Origin: Syncephalis plumigaleata
Lineage: Eukaryota > Zoopagomycota > Zoopagomycetes > Zoopagales > Piptocephalidaceae
Direction: 5' to 3'
NCBI GenBank assembly: GCA_025201365.1
Contig: JAIXMF010000001.1
Location: 558,001-622,000, forward strand
Length of the DNA stretch: 64,000 nucleotides
Position 1 is the first letter of the stretch. Each line of letters starts with the position of its first letter. A model generated the notes under the pieces. The model was given only the letters and a program-made list of their open reading frames with translations. It had not been told where the DNA came from and searched no databases. Shown piece after piece: positions 1 to 11,895 of the stretch. Both the position numbers and the translations under genes were made by a program.

Positions 1-248
1 CTAAAAACATGCATTCTAGCATATCACTTACATGGCTGGTTCTTGAGCTACTTCTGATTCTACTTCCATCTTAGCAAGTGCAGCATCTCCACGGCATAAT
101 TTCGCAAATTCCGCGTAGCGTTTCAGTAATCGACGAAGTAATCGTTCGTCAACCGCTAATCGATTAAGCACTATAGCTATTGCTACTTGTTAGCAAGTTA
201 GATATTCACTGGTAAATACACACACTTACCTGGATTCAACGTTGCCAT
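1..248 (-). CDS. 5' end of an unidentified gene, truncated by the window edge
   Basis: Read on the minus strand, an ATG at 246-248 opens a short first exon (MATLNP) with a GTAAGT donor. A second exon after about 45 bases of intron encodes an Arg/Leu/Ala-rich helical stretch (VLNRLAVDERLLRRLLKRYA) followed by an acidic segment. It ends at another GTAAGT donor near position 34, so the gene continues off the left edge. I do not recognise the family. The spacing, strand and open frame across the intron support a real small or multi-exon protein, but the evidence is only about 58 residues. It lies just downstream of the hydrolase gene, on the same strand. Confidence 0.45.
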
Positions 249-460
249 ACTGATTACTATAAATAATAACAAGAATAATATGCAGTGGTGAAAGTGGAAT
301 TGCTTTGGAAAGAAAAGCGAAATGCTAAACAATCAGGAATTTATACCTGTGCTCTTGTGCACATTTGTTATTCATGCCAATAGCATCTACATTGAACTAA
401 TAAAGCAGAATTACAACGTACTATAGTAATTAGATATCACATATGAACGTATTTATTAGG

Positions 461-2306
461 CTACAAAGCACACTGACCGTTATTAATGGTCTCTTGGTAG
501 CGATTCAGTATTTCCGCTACTCGTTCACGTACAAACAATCGACCATTTTCTTTTGAATGAATCGATTCAATATATCATTGAGTACGGATGAGTTGATAGG
601 CATGCTTGCTCTCTCCGTTGGCAAATGCTCGCATACGTCGTATTCATTGGGCAATGCTACATGTCTATGTGGATACTCCATGTAGTCAATATGGTTCAGT
701 AGAGAAAGTACGCTTGGTGACTTTTTGACAAAGTACTCGTTCTTGATATCATCCAGCGATAAATCCTCTATGTTGGCTGGCGACCAAACAGGCTGACGCC
801 TCTCGACTAGTAGCGCGGTAATTCCTTCATGAAAGTCATTATGAAACTAATAGGACCATTTAGCTGTATTGCAACTTGCATAGAAATGTAGTCACTTCTT
901 ACCGCACACTTTTGCGCCAAATCATACTCGCCCCTAATTGAATTTGCTAAACTCATACCGCGAGCGGCACGTAGATGCAGCAGGGAAACCTTAGATTTAC
1001 GTTAATGACTACTCATTAAGAATATCATTATGACAAATACCTGTGTACTAGTCGGTGACATTTGTCGCAATGTATTGAGAGTTTCCTTGGACCATGCGGT
1101 ATTTTCTTTCTCCAACGCAATACACGTTTCTTTGAGACATTCGAACTTGAAGCAGCTACATGTATCCATGTAGTTGTTAGTGCTGATCGGCATTTGAATT
1201 ATCCAGATGATATCGTGCTCACCGATCGATTGCCTCACGATGAACACCGAGCGAGTATGGCCTTCCAGATGGCGTGGCCGAGAAACGCTCGATGGTGGCC
1301 TTGATCATTTCCAGATCATTTGTCTCTAGCCTCATTAGTTCGTCTTCCAACTCGGGCAATCGATTCGAATGAACATAATGCGTTGCAAATCCAGCATATC
1401 TAATTGTAGGATTAGTGGCCAACTCTACGTATATTCAGTCGTTTTGCTTACAATACATCCTCGCCCAAATCCTCTTGCCCGTCAAACCGAGATATATACC
1501 AGTCTCACCGTCCATTCGTGGCAAGAAGAAACTGGTGCCAACATCGGGAAAGTAGCCGATCTTGGTTTCAGGCATTGCAACCACTGTATTCTCGGTACTG
1601 ATCCTGAATGGGGCATGAACGGATAGACCCACGCCCGCACCCACTGATCATTACGTATTAGAACAAAATAATCTCGTAATAATTATTCACCTACTTGTAC
1701 ATCCATTTATAATGGCGACATAGGGCTTTTTCAGCGTGGCAATGAAATGCATCAATTGATACTGCTTCCTGCCAAACTCAAGCAGCGCTGGATCTCTTGT
1801 TTTCAGCTTATTAAGCGTATCTTTATTGTTGTTAGTCGATGATACCACACCCTTGTATAGTTATTGCCTACCTTTCATGTCACCACCTGAGCTGAATATC
1901 TTGGGATGGCTAGATTTGACGAGTACAATCCTCTTGTCGTCCGATTGCTCGAATTTCTATCATGTACGGGAATTAGCAATAATGTCTTGTTTTTACTATG
2001 AACATGTACCTCCAACTCTGATCTGAATTTATTATTCATTTCTAGACTAAAGGCATTGAACACTTTGGGACGATTGAGCACGAATACTTGATGCCCGTTC
2101 TTCCTATACGCTAGTAAATCCGACTAGTTCCGATAATATCATATTTGTAAACGGCATTGATTGTTAATGGCAATAATAATAATAATAAAAGGAATAAGAA
2201 TAATCACTATACCTGTGACTCGCTTGTTGTACTCATCATGATCTTTTGAGCAAGAATGACATTTTGCCATCCTGGGAATAGAACCGATACGAATTGAACG
2301 ATACAT
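461..2306 (-). CDS. 3-hydroxyisobutyryl-CoA hydrolase, mitochondrial
   Basis: This enzyme of valine degradation hydrolyses 3-hydroxyisobutyryl-CoA in the mitochondrial matrix and belongs to the crotonase superfamily. Several exons can be read. The N-terminal one starts with a basic presequence (MYRSIRIGSIPRMAK) that suits mitochondrial import, and I chose the ATG at 2304-2306 for that reason. Next come VFVLNRPKVFNAFSLEM, then GGDMK (oxyanion region), then GAGVGLSVHAPFRI and PETKIGYFPDVG. The last holds the Glu and Asp expected to be catalytic in HIBCH. The C-terminal exons carry the family-typical HNDFHEGITALLVERR-like segment and end RYQETINNGQCAL. Introns are short, with GT-AG ends. The whole length of the family is covered and no break was seen. 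The assignment is firm; exact borders of the middle exons are less so. Confidence 0.9.
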
Positions 2307-2730
2307 CGTATTAGATTGGATACACTGGCTACCGAATAATGATTTCGCTTGTATGGAATGTTTGTATACAAAGTGTATATTGCTTGTGGAAGTATATTTC
2401 AGTTACTTGCCGCTAAAAAACTAACACTGCTATACAGTTGAGCTTACAATAATAATAATGATAAGAAGATGATTGCGTAGAGGAGAGATAATGAGGGGCC
2501 AAGCCATGTTGATAGTACAACTCGCTTGCATTTTATAAAACCAGTATGCTAAGAAGCACTTTTAGTTATGCATCCAGTTAATTTAGCTGCTGTATAAGCT
2601 GCATGAATGACAAGTATTCTGTAAATGCAGATTATCCATGTGATGCATCATAGGCAAAGAAATATGCAAGAATGCAATGCATCACATAGAGAGCGATGAA
2701 AATGAAATAGCTTGTCAAACAGTTTGTAGA
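2307..2730. other. Intergenic: promoter side of the hydrolase gene
   Basis: AT-rich DNA between the hydrolase start and the duplicated block. A small plus-strand frame begins at 2677 and runs into the duplication, but it has no recognisable domain and I do not count it as a gene. No other feature seen. Confidence 0.5.
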
Positions 2731-2899
2731 AATGGATTGTTCGTAGTAACTAATAATAAGACTCTAAAGTTATATAATCATGCTAATGTGTTAGTATTGA
2801 AGTACACGATTGGAGTAGAGCAATCAATGATTTATTTATTTGTCAAACGTATGATTCGGACAAAATGACATTGATGCTGCGAACAGGACGCCTGCAATA

Positions 2900-3352
2900 T
2901 TATCCGATAACATTGTGGTTGGCATTGCTCACGCAGTTGTTATTGGCATTGAGATTGCTCGCGGTAGTGAAGGCGTTCACATCCGAGTTAGCAATGTGAT
3001 CGGCCTGATTCTGATGACTACTGAATGCACTGGTCACTGCATTGGCATTGACTGCGTTGTTGTTCGCGTTAAAGCGATTGTCGTTGGCGGAAAACCATGG
3101 ATAGCAGCCGTATCCGCCATAATAGCCATTGTAGCAGTAGGGATCGTACGAGCCACAGCCATAGCCGTAAGGGTAGCAGCCAATGTTATACGCGCCACAT
3201 CCCCATGGACTCATTGGTTGGGCATCGGCTGGTAGAACGGCTACCGTTGCGGCAATGGCAACAATGGCAACAGTAGCAATGGTGGCGGCGGTGTTCGATA
3301 GGGAAGGCATAGTTGATGTTGGTGAAGGTACGTTGGTATCAATCGTGGTCAA
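2900..3352 (-). CDS. Small secreted Tyr/Gly/Cys-rich protein, copy 1
   Basis: A 150-residue intronless protein. The N-terminus holds a strongly hydrophobic Ala/Val/Thr segment ending ...AVLPADAQ, a good signal peptide with a likely cleavage site. The Met at residue 15 (about 3310) may be the true start, since it places that segment nearest the N-terminus. The mature protein opens with a compact Cys-Gly-Tyr-rich domain (WGCGAYNIGCYPYGYGCG and more, five cysteines in about 35 residues), then an Asn/Ala-rich repetitive tail. Such proteins are typical of fungal cell-wall or effector-like secreted proteins. I do not recognise a family. The second copy at 24365 encodes the identical sequence. Confidence 0.7.
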   Translation of the reverse strand: MTTIDTNVPSPTSTMPSLSNTAATIATVAIVAIAATVAVLPADAQPMSPWGCGAYNIGCYPYGYGCGSYDPYCYNGYYGGYGCYPWFSANDNRFNANNNAVNANAVTSAFSSHQNQADHIANSDVNAFTTASNLNANNNCVSNANHNVIG

Positions 3353-3493
3353 ACAAGGTGTATTCTATATCCGATGATCAGATAGTGTTCTATAGCGGTG
3401 CAGTGAGTGTTCAAGCTTGAGTGAATGTCGTTGAGATGTTGATGAGACGATAGAATGATGATATTGCAGACTACTCGAGACGTAAACAACCGG

Positions 3494-3506
3494 CGTATTT
3501 ATACTC
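3494..3506 (-). promoter_or_regulatory. TATA-like box upstream of secreted protein, copy 1
   Basis: The minus strand reads TATAAATAC about 145 bases upstream of the first ATG of the secreted protein. The same box is kept in the second copy (around 24959-24971). Position and sequence fit a core promoter; function is inferred. Confidence 0.5.
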
Positions 3507-3847
3507 GAAATGCTTCATGTTCGATATCAGTAACTCTTCCATGATCATTGACAATGCTGCTGATGGCTGTCAACGATGTTGATGTCATTGACATACCATT
3601 ATCCATTGCGCTGATGACATCCTATCATTGCTTACGCTATCCAACACCGATTGTAATAGTGTGGTTCTTTTTATTATACACATAATGATCTGAATATTGC
3701 CAATGAAATCAGTAGTTGATTGCTTTCCTTCATGCTTACTTGTATATCATTCACTAGTAAGTATTGCATTAAAGATGACACTCCACATAGAACATTAGCA
3801 AGATGATGATCATTCCATACAATTCAGAACAAGATGACATGTCATTA

Positions 3848-6103
3848 GATTTATTCGTATAATAATTATTACTATTCCCATTAGATGAATACATTACATG
3901 GGTCTTTTGAAATGAGTGATACCTATCTTTCCGGTGCATTCTCAAATACGTGCACGAACTCTGCAATACTTGCTTTTTATGCATAACCTTGCATTACCAT
4001 AGCCACTCTATCAACTTATCATTCAAGTCTGCTGTTTATGCTGCATTAGCGGTATTATTTGATGCAATATAATCCACTACTCGGTGGCAGACTTGTCATT
4101 AACCATCAATTGTCCTTGTAGAGTGTAGCATGCTACATTTATTTAAGTTTAAACTCAGTGACTAATCACACTAGACCTGGCCTTTCCTCGTTTCTTCGCA
4201 CTAGGCCAATCTCTCGATCGGAGATGCTCGCCTTATCGCTTAATCTAGCAAAAGTGATTGCCTGTTTAATGCTTTCCGGTTTTGCTTAAGCTCGCTATTG
4301 GCATGCGGTTCCATTAATAGAAAATCTTTTACTCACCGCATGGCATCGTCTACATGTATATGCGTCTCGTTCGTGCCATTGCTTTCTTCACCCCCACTCG
4401 CCCTCGCACACTTGCACAGTCGTACGCTCGTTCTCTTTCTCTTCTTAACACACCCTAACTAATCGACGTGCGTAGGTCGCACGTTTTCTTTCCTTATCGA
4501 CTCTCGTTACCTCTAGTCTATTACAACTATCATTATCTCTATCTATTACCTCTACTACTATTTACTATTAGTAGCATCGCTACCTTTATCCTCAAGTCTC
4601 GTTTCAATTAGTCTCGTATTAACTTCCAACAGGACTTGTCCTTTATCAAGCCAACTCTATTCCTCTCGTTCCTTTCGCTTCCTTTCATCACTATTACGGC
4701 TACAGCTGGTGCAACACTCCGTAATTGTCAACGTCTCGTGAATTCTGTCACTTGTCAACAACCCTTGAAGGGAACCACGTAATTATCTATTCGTCTCCTC
4801 TAGTGCTGGTGCATTTGCCTGTACCGGTGGCTCTGTTCTATCTGTATCTCTGTTTGTATTTTGTGACATTTTAACCTTACGGTTAACCCTGTTTTATTGC
4901 TTCAATGTAAGTGGAATATATTTGTCGGCAAATTGGCTCGTTGGAGTGGAAGCGTTGCCTGATGTGCGCGTCACAAGAACGAGGCCTCTCCCAATGCATT
5001 CTCGATGTAACCTTGAACCGGTTCAACAATGATGTAGCGGTAGCAACAATAGTCGTCAAGGAATAATGACGATACCGATTCCGAGTTGTTTACCTTTTCT
5101 CTTTCTTTCTATTTATCCGTCTCCATTTCCTCTATTTCTATCTCGATTATCGCTTCATACCTCTACTACCGCTACCATTATTTGTTGCCGAACAAACAAC
5201 AACAAAAAAATTGAATGACTAACCAGTTTGTTTTATTATTTATTACTATTTATTTATGTTTATTATTGTAGCTACTGAAGCATACGCTTACGTTCAACAT
5301 TTCTAAAGCTTGACACACACACACACACACACGCACACTTATTGTTCGTCTACATAGCTAGCGCGTAAAAAACACACACGCTTAGTTGTAGTAACAATCG
5401 TAATATCCAACCCATTTGTTGGGGGCAAGCTTTGTTTACTTTTGCTCGCTCGTATTTAATCCAAATTGTTTCTACTATCGTTCGACTAGTGTGCAAGTTA
5501 AACGGATCTGCCATCTGCTGTTTTGTTTCTTGCTACTTTAAGTGACGACTGTTTCCTGGTGGGACATATTAAAGTAGCAATATAACGGCGTTTATAAGGC
5601 GCACATTCCCTCCCACTCTCCTACTTTCTCTCTTCAGTTGTCAACGCTGATATTTGAATTGTTCATATACCAGTATTTTACTTGAATTTAATTCGACTCA
5701 CCACACGAATCCACATTATTTTTCGACTATTCGCAGTCGATAATAATTGTTTCCGTGACTGTAGTTACTCGCCAATAATCACTTGTAGCTTTATAGCAGC
5801 TATTGCTCTTACCTACCTACCTGCTTACTTTCCTATTATATCAATCTCTAGTTTCTCTTCTTCTGCTTCTTCTTCCTTTTCTGAAGAAGTTACCAATCTT
5901 TGTTTATTTCCAGTACGGTCAGTTTATATCAAGCTTTTGAAATCGTTGAAAGCTATCGATATTCCACGGCCATTTTGCTCTTCCTCTCGAATCTTTTACT
6001 TTGGATTTTTACGGATATTTTGATTAATCTCAATTTTCACGTGCGAGTAATCCATCGACCAAAGTTTCTTCCATATTTACTTGTCGTTACACATTGTTAC
6101 AAT
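3848..6103. other. Long intergenic region and 5' leader of the next gene
   Basis: About 2.2 kb without a convincing gene. It becomes very pyrimidine-rich toward 5100-5900, as do several other leaders in this window. It contains a CA microsatellite near 5309-5332 and upstream ATGs, including a 113-residue frame from 5682 that looks non-coding. I read the distal part as promoter and a long transcribed leader for the membrane protein at 6104. No tRNA-like fold was found by eye. Confidence 0.4.
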
Positions 6104-7627
6104 ATGCCTTCTCTTACCAATATGGTCAAGGCCACTGCGTGGTTACTCATTGCCGCGGGCGCCCTCAATGGTGTCGCCAGTCAACCGCAAACCAACACCA
6201 ATATCGTACCCGCATCAGGTAATGATGGCAGCGCGAATGATGTCACTATTGCGGCAGCTGTATCCAGTAGCAACGACAACACCAAATCAAGCAATGAATC
6301 TACCACTGGCAATTCGGGCAGTAATACCACCCTAATTCTAAGTTGTGGAGGTGCTGCCGTTGGTGCTGCTCTCATTGTAGCCGGTTTCATTCAACATCGT
6401 CGTGTGCAGAATCGCAAACTCGCCGATCAGAAGCCATCTGCCGAATCTGCACGTGAACTCGATATGATGACGACACACGGCCATGCCGAGAAATTCCACG
6501 GTCCATCATTGACCATTCCGGCGGACACGATGATCGATATTACACCGCCTAAAAGCCCACGTCGTAGTGTTAGTCGCGATGATGCGAAGCCCGAGCATAA
6601 CTGGCTCGCACGTGTATTCACAGGCAATGCCTCATTAAGTCCTAGTGCTGCCCGGTATATGTCCAAGGATCGTGGCACGGGACCACAGTTTAATAGGGAT
6701 GTATATCCTCCAGAGGAGGAGTTCGACGATGCTGCCTCCATCAGCTCCACCGGCTATGATCAAGGATCGACGAGTCATCTTGCCGTGCAAATATCACCCC
6801 GAGTAATGCGTGTACCGGCTGCGGCCAAATTCGATAAGGATGGATTTGACGATGCCATGGTGCAAGCGCCCGGTTTGCCCAATTTTAATACTGGTAGTAT
6901 TTACGGTGGTAATGCGGCAGATTGGGCGGCCTCGGTTAATGCTGCCGGTCAGGAACTGGCGAATAACTATGGTCGTACCTCTCCGCTACCGGTGATCAAT
7001 CGTTCGCGTAATAATCGATCACCGGCCGCTGCAGTTGCAATGGATCTACCCAACTGGACTGATGATGACGCACACGCCACGGATACTACAGTTGTATCGC
7101 CAAAAGCCATCCTAGGTCGAAGTGCTTATGTTCGCAATAATCACAATGGTAGTCAATCGGCCATCAACATGCACAGCATGAACGTGGATGACTACATTGA
7201 TGACGAGGAAGACGATGACGAGGATGATGACATCTACGATAGCTGCTCGGATTCCGATGGCAATTCGATAATTATCGATGTTGATCAGGCAATTGAAGCT
7301 GCGCTTCCTCCCACTCGTCGTCGTCGTCGTAGCAGTGCCATGTCAAAGATGGCGGCCAATGCCGCTGCCTCAAGTGCCGCTGCATCCGGAAAACCGCCTG
7401 TACCGCCACGTCGCGTAGTTAGACTGGCCAGTGCACCGTCAGCCACCGTCAGCATCGCTAATCCCACCTCTAAATTTAACGACACTCATGAATCGTCCTG
7501 GCGACAACAACAATGGAATCTTCCTCAGATGAATCATCATCAACTCAATGAGACTGGTGAAGCAGAAGAGGAGAATGACGACAATATATCATTGCCATCC
7601 GATGAGAACACCTATCGAGTATGGTAA
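6104..7627 (+). CDS. Single-pass type I membrane protein with a long acidic/basic cytoplasmic tail
   Basis: 507 residues, one exon. I chose the ATG at 6104 because it places a signal peptide first (KATAWLLIAAGALNGVAS); the open frame extends further upstream but without a credible start. A short Ser/Thr/Asn-rich ectodomain (about residues 28-73) is followed by one membrane segment (about 75-97, LILSCGGAAVGAALIVAGF) and a basic stop-transfer QHRRVQNRK. The tail of about 400 residues has an Asp/Glu block near residues 361-385, an Arg run (TRRRRRSS) and a proline motif KPPVPPRR near 429 that resembles an SH3 ligand. The layout recalls Ser-rich wall-stress sensors, but the ectodomain is short and no family is recognised. 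Confidence 0.65.
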   Translation: MPSLTNMVKATAWLLIAAGALNGVASQPQTNTNIVPASGNDGSANDVTIAAAVSSSNDNTKSSNESTTGNSGSNTTLILSCGGAAVGAALIVAGFIQHRRVQNRKLADQKPSAESARELDMMTTHGHAEKFHGPSLTIPADTMIDITPPKSPRRSVSRDDAKPEHNWLARVFTGNASLSPSAARYMSKDRGTGPQFNRDVYPPEEEFDDAASISSTGYDQGSTSHLAVQISPRVMRVPAAAKFDKDGFDDAMVQAPGLPNFNTGSIYGGNAADWAASVNAAGQELANNYGRTSPLPVINRSRNNRSPAAAVAMDLPNWTDDDAHATDTTVVSPKAILGRSAYVRNNHNGSQSAINMHSMNVDDYIDDEEDDDEDDDIYDSCSDSDGNSIIIDVDQAIEAALPPTRRRRRSSAMSKMAANAAASSAAASGKPPVPPRRVVRLASAPSATVSIANPTSKFNDTHESSWRQQQWNLPQMNHHQLNETGEAEEENDDNISLPSDENTYRVW

Positions 7628-8607
7628 TGTAATACTTGCATTGCCACTGATTGATTAGTTACGTAGTAGTGTGCATTCTCTTTCTTTCTTCCTTTTCTGA
7701 AATAGTCAAGTGTATGATACTTGCCATTGGCACTATTTATGATTGTTTAATCTGTGTTGAACACAGTACTGATCAAGTCTAGTCGGTGACTATACTTGCA
7801 TTATAACCTTCTAATAGTTGCCATATGTGCTCGTGTTATTTCTGACAACGAAATGCACTACCCTACGTAATTAACTTGTTGCGTACTTTTGTCATTGTTT
7901 TTCCGTGCGTATTTCCTTTATGGAAAACACCTATTATTATTATTACTAGCTATTATCAATTAACGTTTAATATTTAGTTCTTCGCATCGATAGCAAGGTA
8001 AATACAATGCTATTTGATATGAGGAAATGGATATACAATTTCTAGTTAATATTCTTGGTGTTTTATGTTAATGTATACGTGTATGCTTTGTTCATTATAA
8101 TAATTATGGTGCAATAATCGAAAAACATCACTAGATAGATGGATAGATAGATGGTAAAATGAGAACAAACAGTCCAAATACCATACCAGTCTATTAAGCC
8201 TCTTGATTGTCACATGAACCATCTACATATCTAGTCAGGTGACACAAGTCTTCATTCATTCAGCAGTAGTATATACAATAATTAGTGCTATAATGCAATA
8301 TACAAGTATAATCTATATGTAGAGATCTATATCAGGTTCTGTTGGGCTTGACTTCCATCTATATACCTGTATGGCTATATATTGTAGCTACTTCACGCAT
8401 GCATGCCATCCATCCCTTCATCGATGCACGGCACCAATTGAAATGGCTGATTTCGTTCTTTTTGCCGTCTTCTATTAACGCGGCCATTATCACCTTCAAC
8501 CTTTGTTCTAATTTATAGAATCAACTTGTTCCCGTAGATAACTTACTCCTCCATCCTTTTAATCATCCTCTACACTACGTTCCGTGCTATAATCCACATC
8601 CATATTA
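7628..8607. other. Intergenic, about 1 kb
   Basis: AT-rich sequence between two plus-strand genes. The first part is presumably the 3' UTR of the membrane protein. A short GATA/GATG run occurs near 8137-8152. No coding or RNA gene seen. Confidence 0.4.
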
Positions 8608-9803
8608 ATGCATTTTTTATTTATTTTGATATGGATTTTAATCATCCAGATCAGTCACAGTTATGGCAAATTGACCATTAGTAATGGCAATGATACCATG
8701 ACAGTATCCACCCTAGACTACTTTAATTATCGTCAGCCGTACTACTCTCGTCGCGGTATTGGTATTCTATGGCCATGGGCCAACCGTACCACCGCCACCA
8801 CCACCAATACTACTACCAATACTACTACTACTGCTGCTGCTGGACAAGACTGTACACTGATGACCGTCAACCTTAAACGGCCAATCATTGTGAATACCGC
8901 GAAACGAGCGGCCAACTACCCCGACACTGCACTCTTCTTCTACAGAGAGCCGGCATTGCAGGCGGGCTGTCAAACAGTAGCACAGGTAGGACGAGCTGCT
9001 CAAAAGTTGTCAGAGCAATTAGAGTCAGTCGGATTCCCCGCTATTACCCTCCTGATATTCATGGTACTTATTAATAATACGGTTCCGGCATGGGGACCCG
9101 ATGCACGGATGTATACCTCTCGTAACTCGCCCAATATTCCTGATGGACCACCCGCTATCGACACGATGTTTCTGGAGCAAACGAGCAGCTATGCATTCTA
9201 CTCGTCAGCGATAACAAAAGAATTCGGCATCTACTTTGAAGCGGAAGAAGGTAAGTAGTAAATAAATGCGAGCAAGGAAGCTTAGTCTTCTTTCATCGCT
9301 TAGGAAAGGAATGAGAATACTCATGTCGTGTTAACGTCATTTGCTCACAATTACATAGAACCTGGTCCGTGGAATGACGTTTTCCTATCTCATGGATTTA
9401 TCGCGTATTCATGGATTCTATTTGCCCTAGTACGTGTATTGCATGAATATTACGAGCTTGTTGACAAACTAACTTTTTAATACCAATCAGATTCTATTGG
9501 CGTTACTCTATTTGTGGGCGCGAGTAATCAAGTTCATACAATTGAAAACATTGCCACGCGATCTCAGGTTGACTATTTTTATCATTACATCGATTAATGC
9601 CATTCGTAAGTTACATACCAATGTCATCATTATTGATTGCCACCGTTCATACATACTGATATTGACATAATCAATGATATAGTTGTATTGGTGTGCCTTA
9701 AAATAGATACGGATAGGTATCAAGGGTATATTGTTCAAAATACGGCTATCGTAATATCGGCACTATTATTCGATTTATTGCTTATTCATTGGTAGGTGCT
9801 AGC

Positions 9804-9866
<63 letters not shown>

Positions 9867-11020
9867 CGCTTTCTATGCAGGTCTATTCGTGGTCGTGTTG
9901 CTTTTTCAAGATGGTCCATTTTTTGTTTCCGTGCCATTATCCTACTGGATATCGTATTCCTATTAGCGAGTTTTGGCGTTGGTATATTCATCTTCAACAT
10001 AGGCGGTAGTCTAGATTACGACTGGCTAATCGAAGGATTGTATCAATACTTTTTATTTCCACTGCCCGTATTTGCTATACTAGTGTATGGTGGATTTGGT
10101 AAGTGATTACTGCGCAATATCTCTATGAATACACCGGCGTTAACCAGGCAATCTGCAAATACAATAATAGCAACGTGGTTCTATAGAAGTGCTTATCGTG
10201 TAAGAAATCACGAGGAAGCTAAAAACAAGTTTATCATGGTAAGTGAGCAATATCTACGGCAATTAATGCGTGCTTGCTAACGATATCAATAATAACGTGG
10301 TTGCTGTTTAAGCTTGCCGTATTCTCTATGGTTGCCTCGTTCACTTTTGTGGTTGCCGTAGTGGAGAATTACATCATCGGCTTCCAATCGATTCGCCATG
10401 AAGATATCGGTATTGACGGTGTGGCTGCATTGCACATTATTACATCGTGCAAATTATGCGTGCGCACACTCATTTGCCTAACTATCTTGGGCGTGGACTG
10501 GCCTCGGAAAATCAAGAAACGCGGAACACGCGTGTCGTTTAGCGCATTTACCAACGATGGTAGAGTCATGTCTGGTGGCACCGTTCAATGGCATGTACGC
10601 CTTCGTGACTGGGTCACCACCACCACCGCCGCCGCCGCCGGGTTTAGTCGACAGCAAACGACGACCGTGAACACATACGCCGCATCACGGGCAGTGTTCC
10701 TTCCGAGAAAGCGCGGATCAAAGTACCAACCACAAAGTGAGACATCTGATACACGAGTTCGAAACGAGAATAGCACGATAGACTCGTGTCTTGTGGATCC
10801 AGCGGGTCCACCACAGCCGATACATTCTTCTACTACTTACGATGCAATACCACCTGCAGTGTCTCAACACTCATTGACTATCACGTCCAATTCTACGTCT
10901 ATTATCACGGAAAGTAATGTCACTACCACTGATATATCATCGTCATCCTCATGGATTACCAACAGCAATACTGGATCAAACAGATCTGAGAAAAGCTATC
11001 GAAATAACTACAACCACTAG
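8608..11020 (+). CDS. Seven-segment membrane protein with GPWN ectodomain, paralog 1
   Basis: Seven exons (8608-9250, 9359-9429, 9491-9605, 9683-9791, 9881-10098, 10171-10238, 10313-11020) join in frame to 643 residues. A signal peptide is followed by an ectodomain of about 210 residues with paired cysteines (DCTLM... AGCQTVAQ) that ends in EEPGPWNDVF. Then come seven hydrophobic segments. The last ends with GVDWPRK and leads into a Ser/Thr-rich cytoplasmic tail of about 180 residues. The same order, and the same 71-, 115- and 218-base exons, occur in the paralogs at 17952 and 40366. The topology is receptor-like. The ectodomain faintly resembles a protease-associated (PA) fold in its Cys/hydrophobic pattern, which is only an inference. 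Ligand and function are unknown. Confidence 0.75.
9804..9866. repeat. (AAT)n microsatellite, about 21 units, inside an intron
   Basis: A perfect AAT run in the intron between exons 4 and 5 of the first seven-segment protein. Apparent poly-Asn or poly-Leu frames over it are artefacts of the repeat. Confidence 0.95.
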
Positions 11021-11251
11021 GAGGCATGACTGCAAGCTGTATACAGCATTGGCTCGTTGTACTAATGTAACAATAATAACAATAGCAGTATTTGTTCCAT
11101 ATATTAATATTGGTCATCATTAATATCTTGCTATATTATCAGTATATATCACTATTTATGTATGCATTTGTTAGTTAATTAGCTATAATCATGTTCATTA
11201 ATAAAGGTATATATAACTATTGACAGCTGTAGTATTGATGTTTATTCGAGA

Positions 11252-11695
11252 CTATTCGAGTCTAGTAAACTTCATTCGTCGTATTTCAATGTTGTTCCAT
11301 ACTCGACCCGTGACGTAGGGATCCTCGGCAAGCCAACCACGTAGCTCTGCTTCATCGTTGGCCTCGTACACTATGATAGAACCGTTCATTTTGTCGTCAT
11401 CCGTAAGAAGCGGCCCACCGAGAATTATTTGACCACGTCGTTTCATAGTTTCGGCACGGTCCAAATGGGCTTGTCGCGCATTCATACGACGATTAAGTGC
11501 TTCGTCATCCGTAAAGTCGTGAGCAATCATGAGGAACTGACGAGCCACTATATCATCAATATATGACGTATGTTTATCGAGTGAAAAGAACAACCAAGGT
11601 GCAATCTACTTACCAACTGGTGAATTCGAAAAGTATCGAGCAGATCCCACGAATAAGCGTGGAATAGTTGCAAGACGACGGTGTAATGAAAGCAT
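11252..11695 (-). CDS. YCII-domain protein with mitochondrial presequence
   Basis: Two exons (11614-11695 and 11252-11547) joined across a 66-base GT-AG intron give 125 residues. The first exon encodes a basic, Ser/Leu-rich leader (MLSLHRRLATIPRLFVGSAR) typical of mitochondrial import, so I chose the ATG at 11693-11695. The second exon is a YCII (dimeric alpha/beta barrel) domain: FLMIAHDFTD, an ARQAHLDRAETMKRRGQIIL helix, GGPLL, and SIIVYEANDEAELRGWLAED. YCII proteins are small dimeric proteins, mostly of unknown function. The domain is complete with no break. It lies immediately downstream of the Fanzor gene, on the same strand. Confidence 0.8.
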
Positions 11696-11895
11696 ATTAG
11701 TATCAAAAGAAAGAAAAAGTTTGACGATGATGACGTGGTCACTTTGCGAACATCGTGAGAAATGACAATTTAAATTCTAACAGTCACTACAGACTTTTTC
11801 CATCCAATTTGCGCAGTTAGCCTTCAGTTTTATGAATAAATAATAGTTATAATAACACTTACGTATTTTGTGGTGTGGCAGCGATAACTCCACGG

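Larger units (their letters stand above)
2731..3847. repeat. Copy 1 of a 1.1-kb dispersed duplication
   Basis: This block matches 24195-25314 in the same orientation almost base for base. The differences I found are a one-base indel near 2760, two small differences near 3675-3683 and a one-base indel near 3841. It carries a whole small gene together with its TATA-like promoter. Flanking DNA is unrelated on both sides. I saw no terminal inverted repeats, no target duplication and no transposase, so it looks like a segmental copy rather than a mobile element. Confidence 0.92.

Noticed and set aside
2677-2868. 63-residue plus-strand frame at the edge of the duplication
   Set aside because: Copy 2 has an extra base that shifts the frame and lacks the start, and there is no recognisable domain.
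9782-10000. Poly-Leu/poly-Asn proteins over the AAT repeat
   Set aside because: They are translations of an intronic microsatellite; the coding exons on each side fit the paralogs with the repeat removed.
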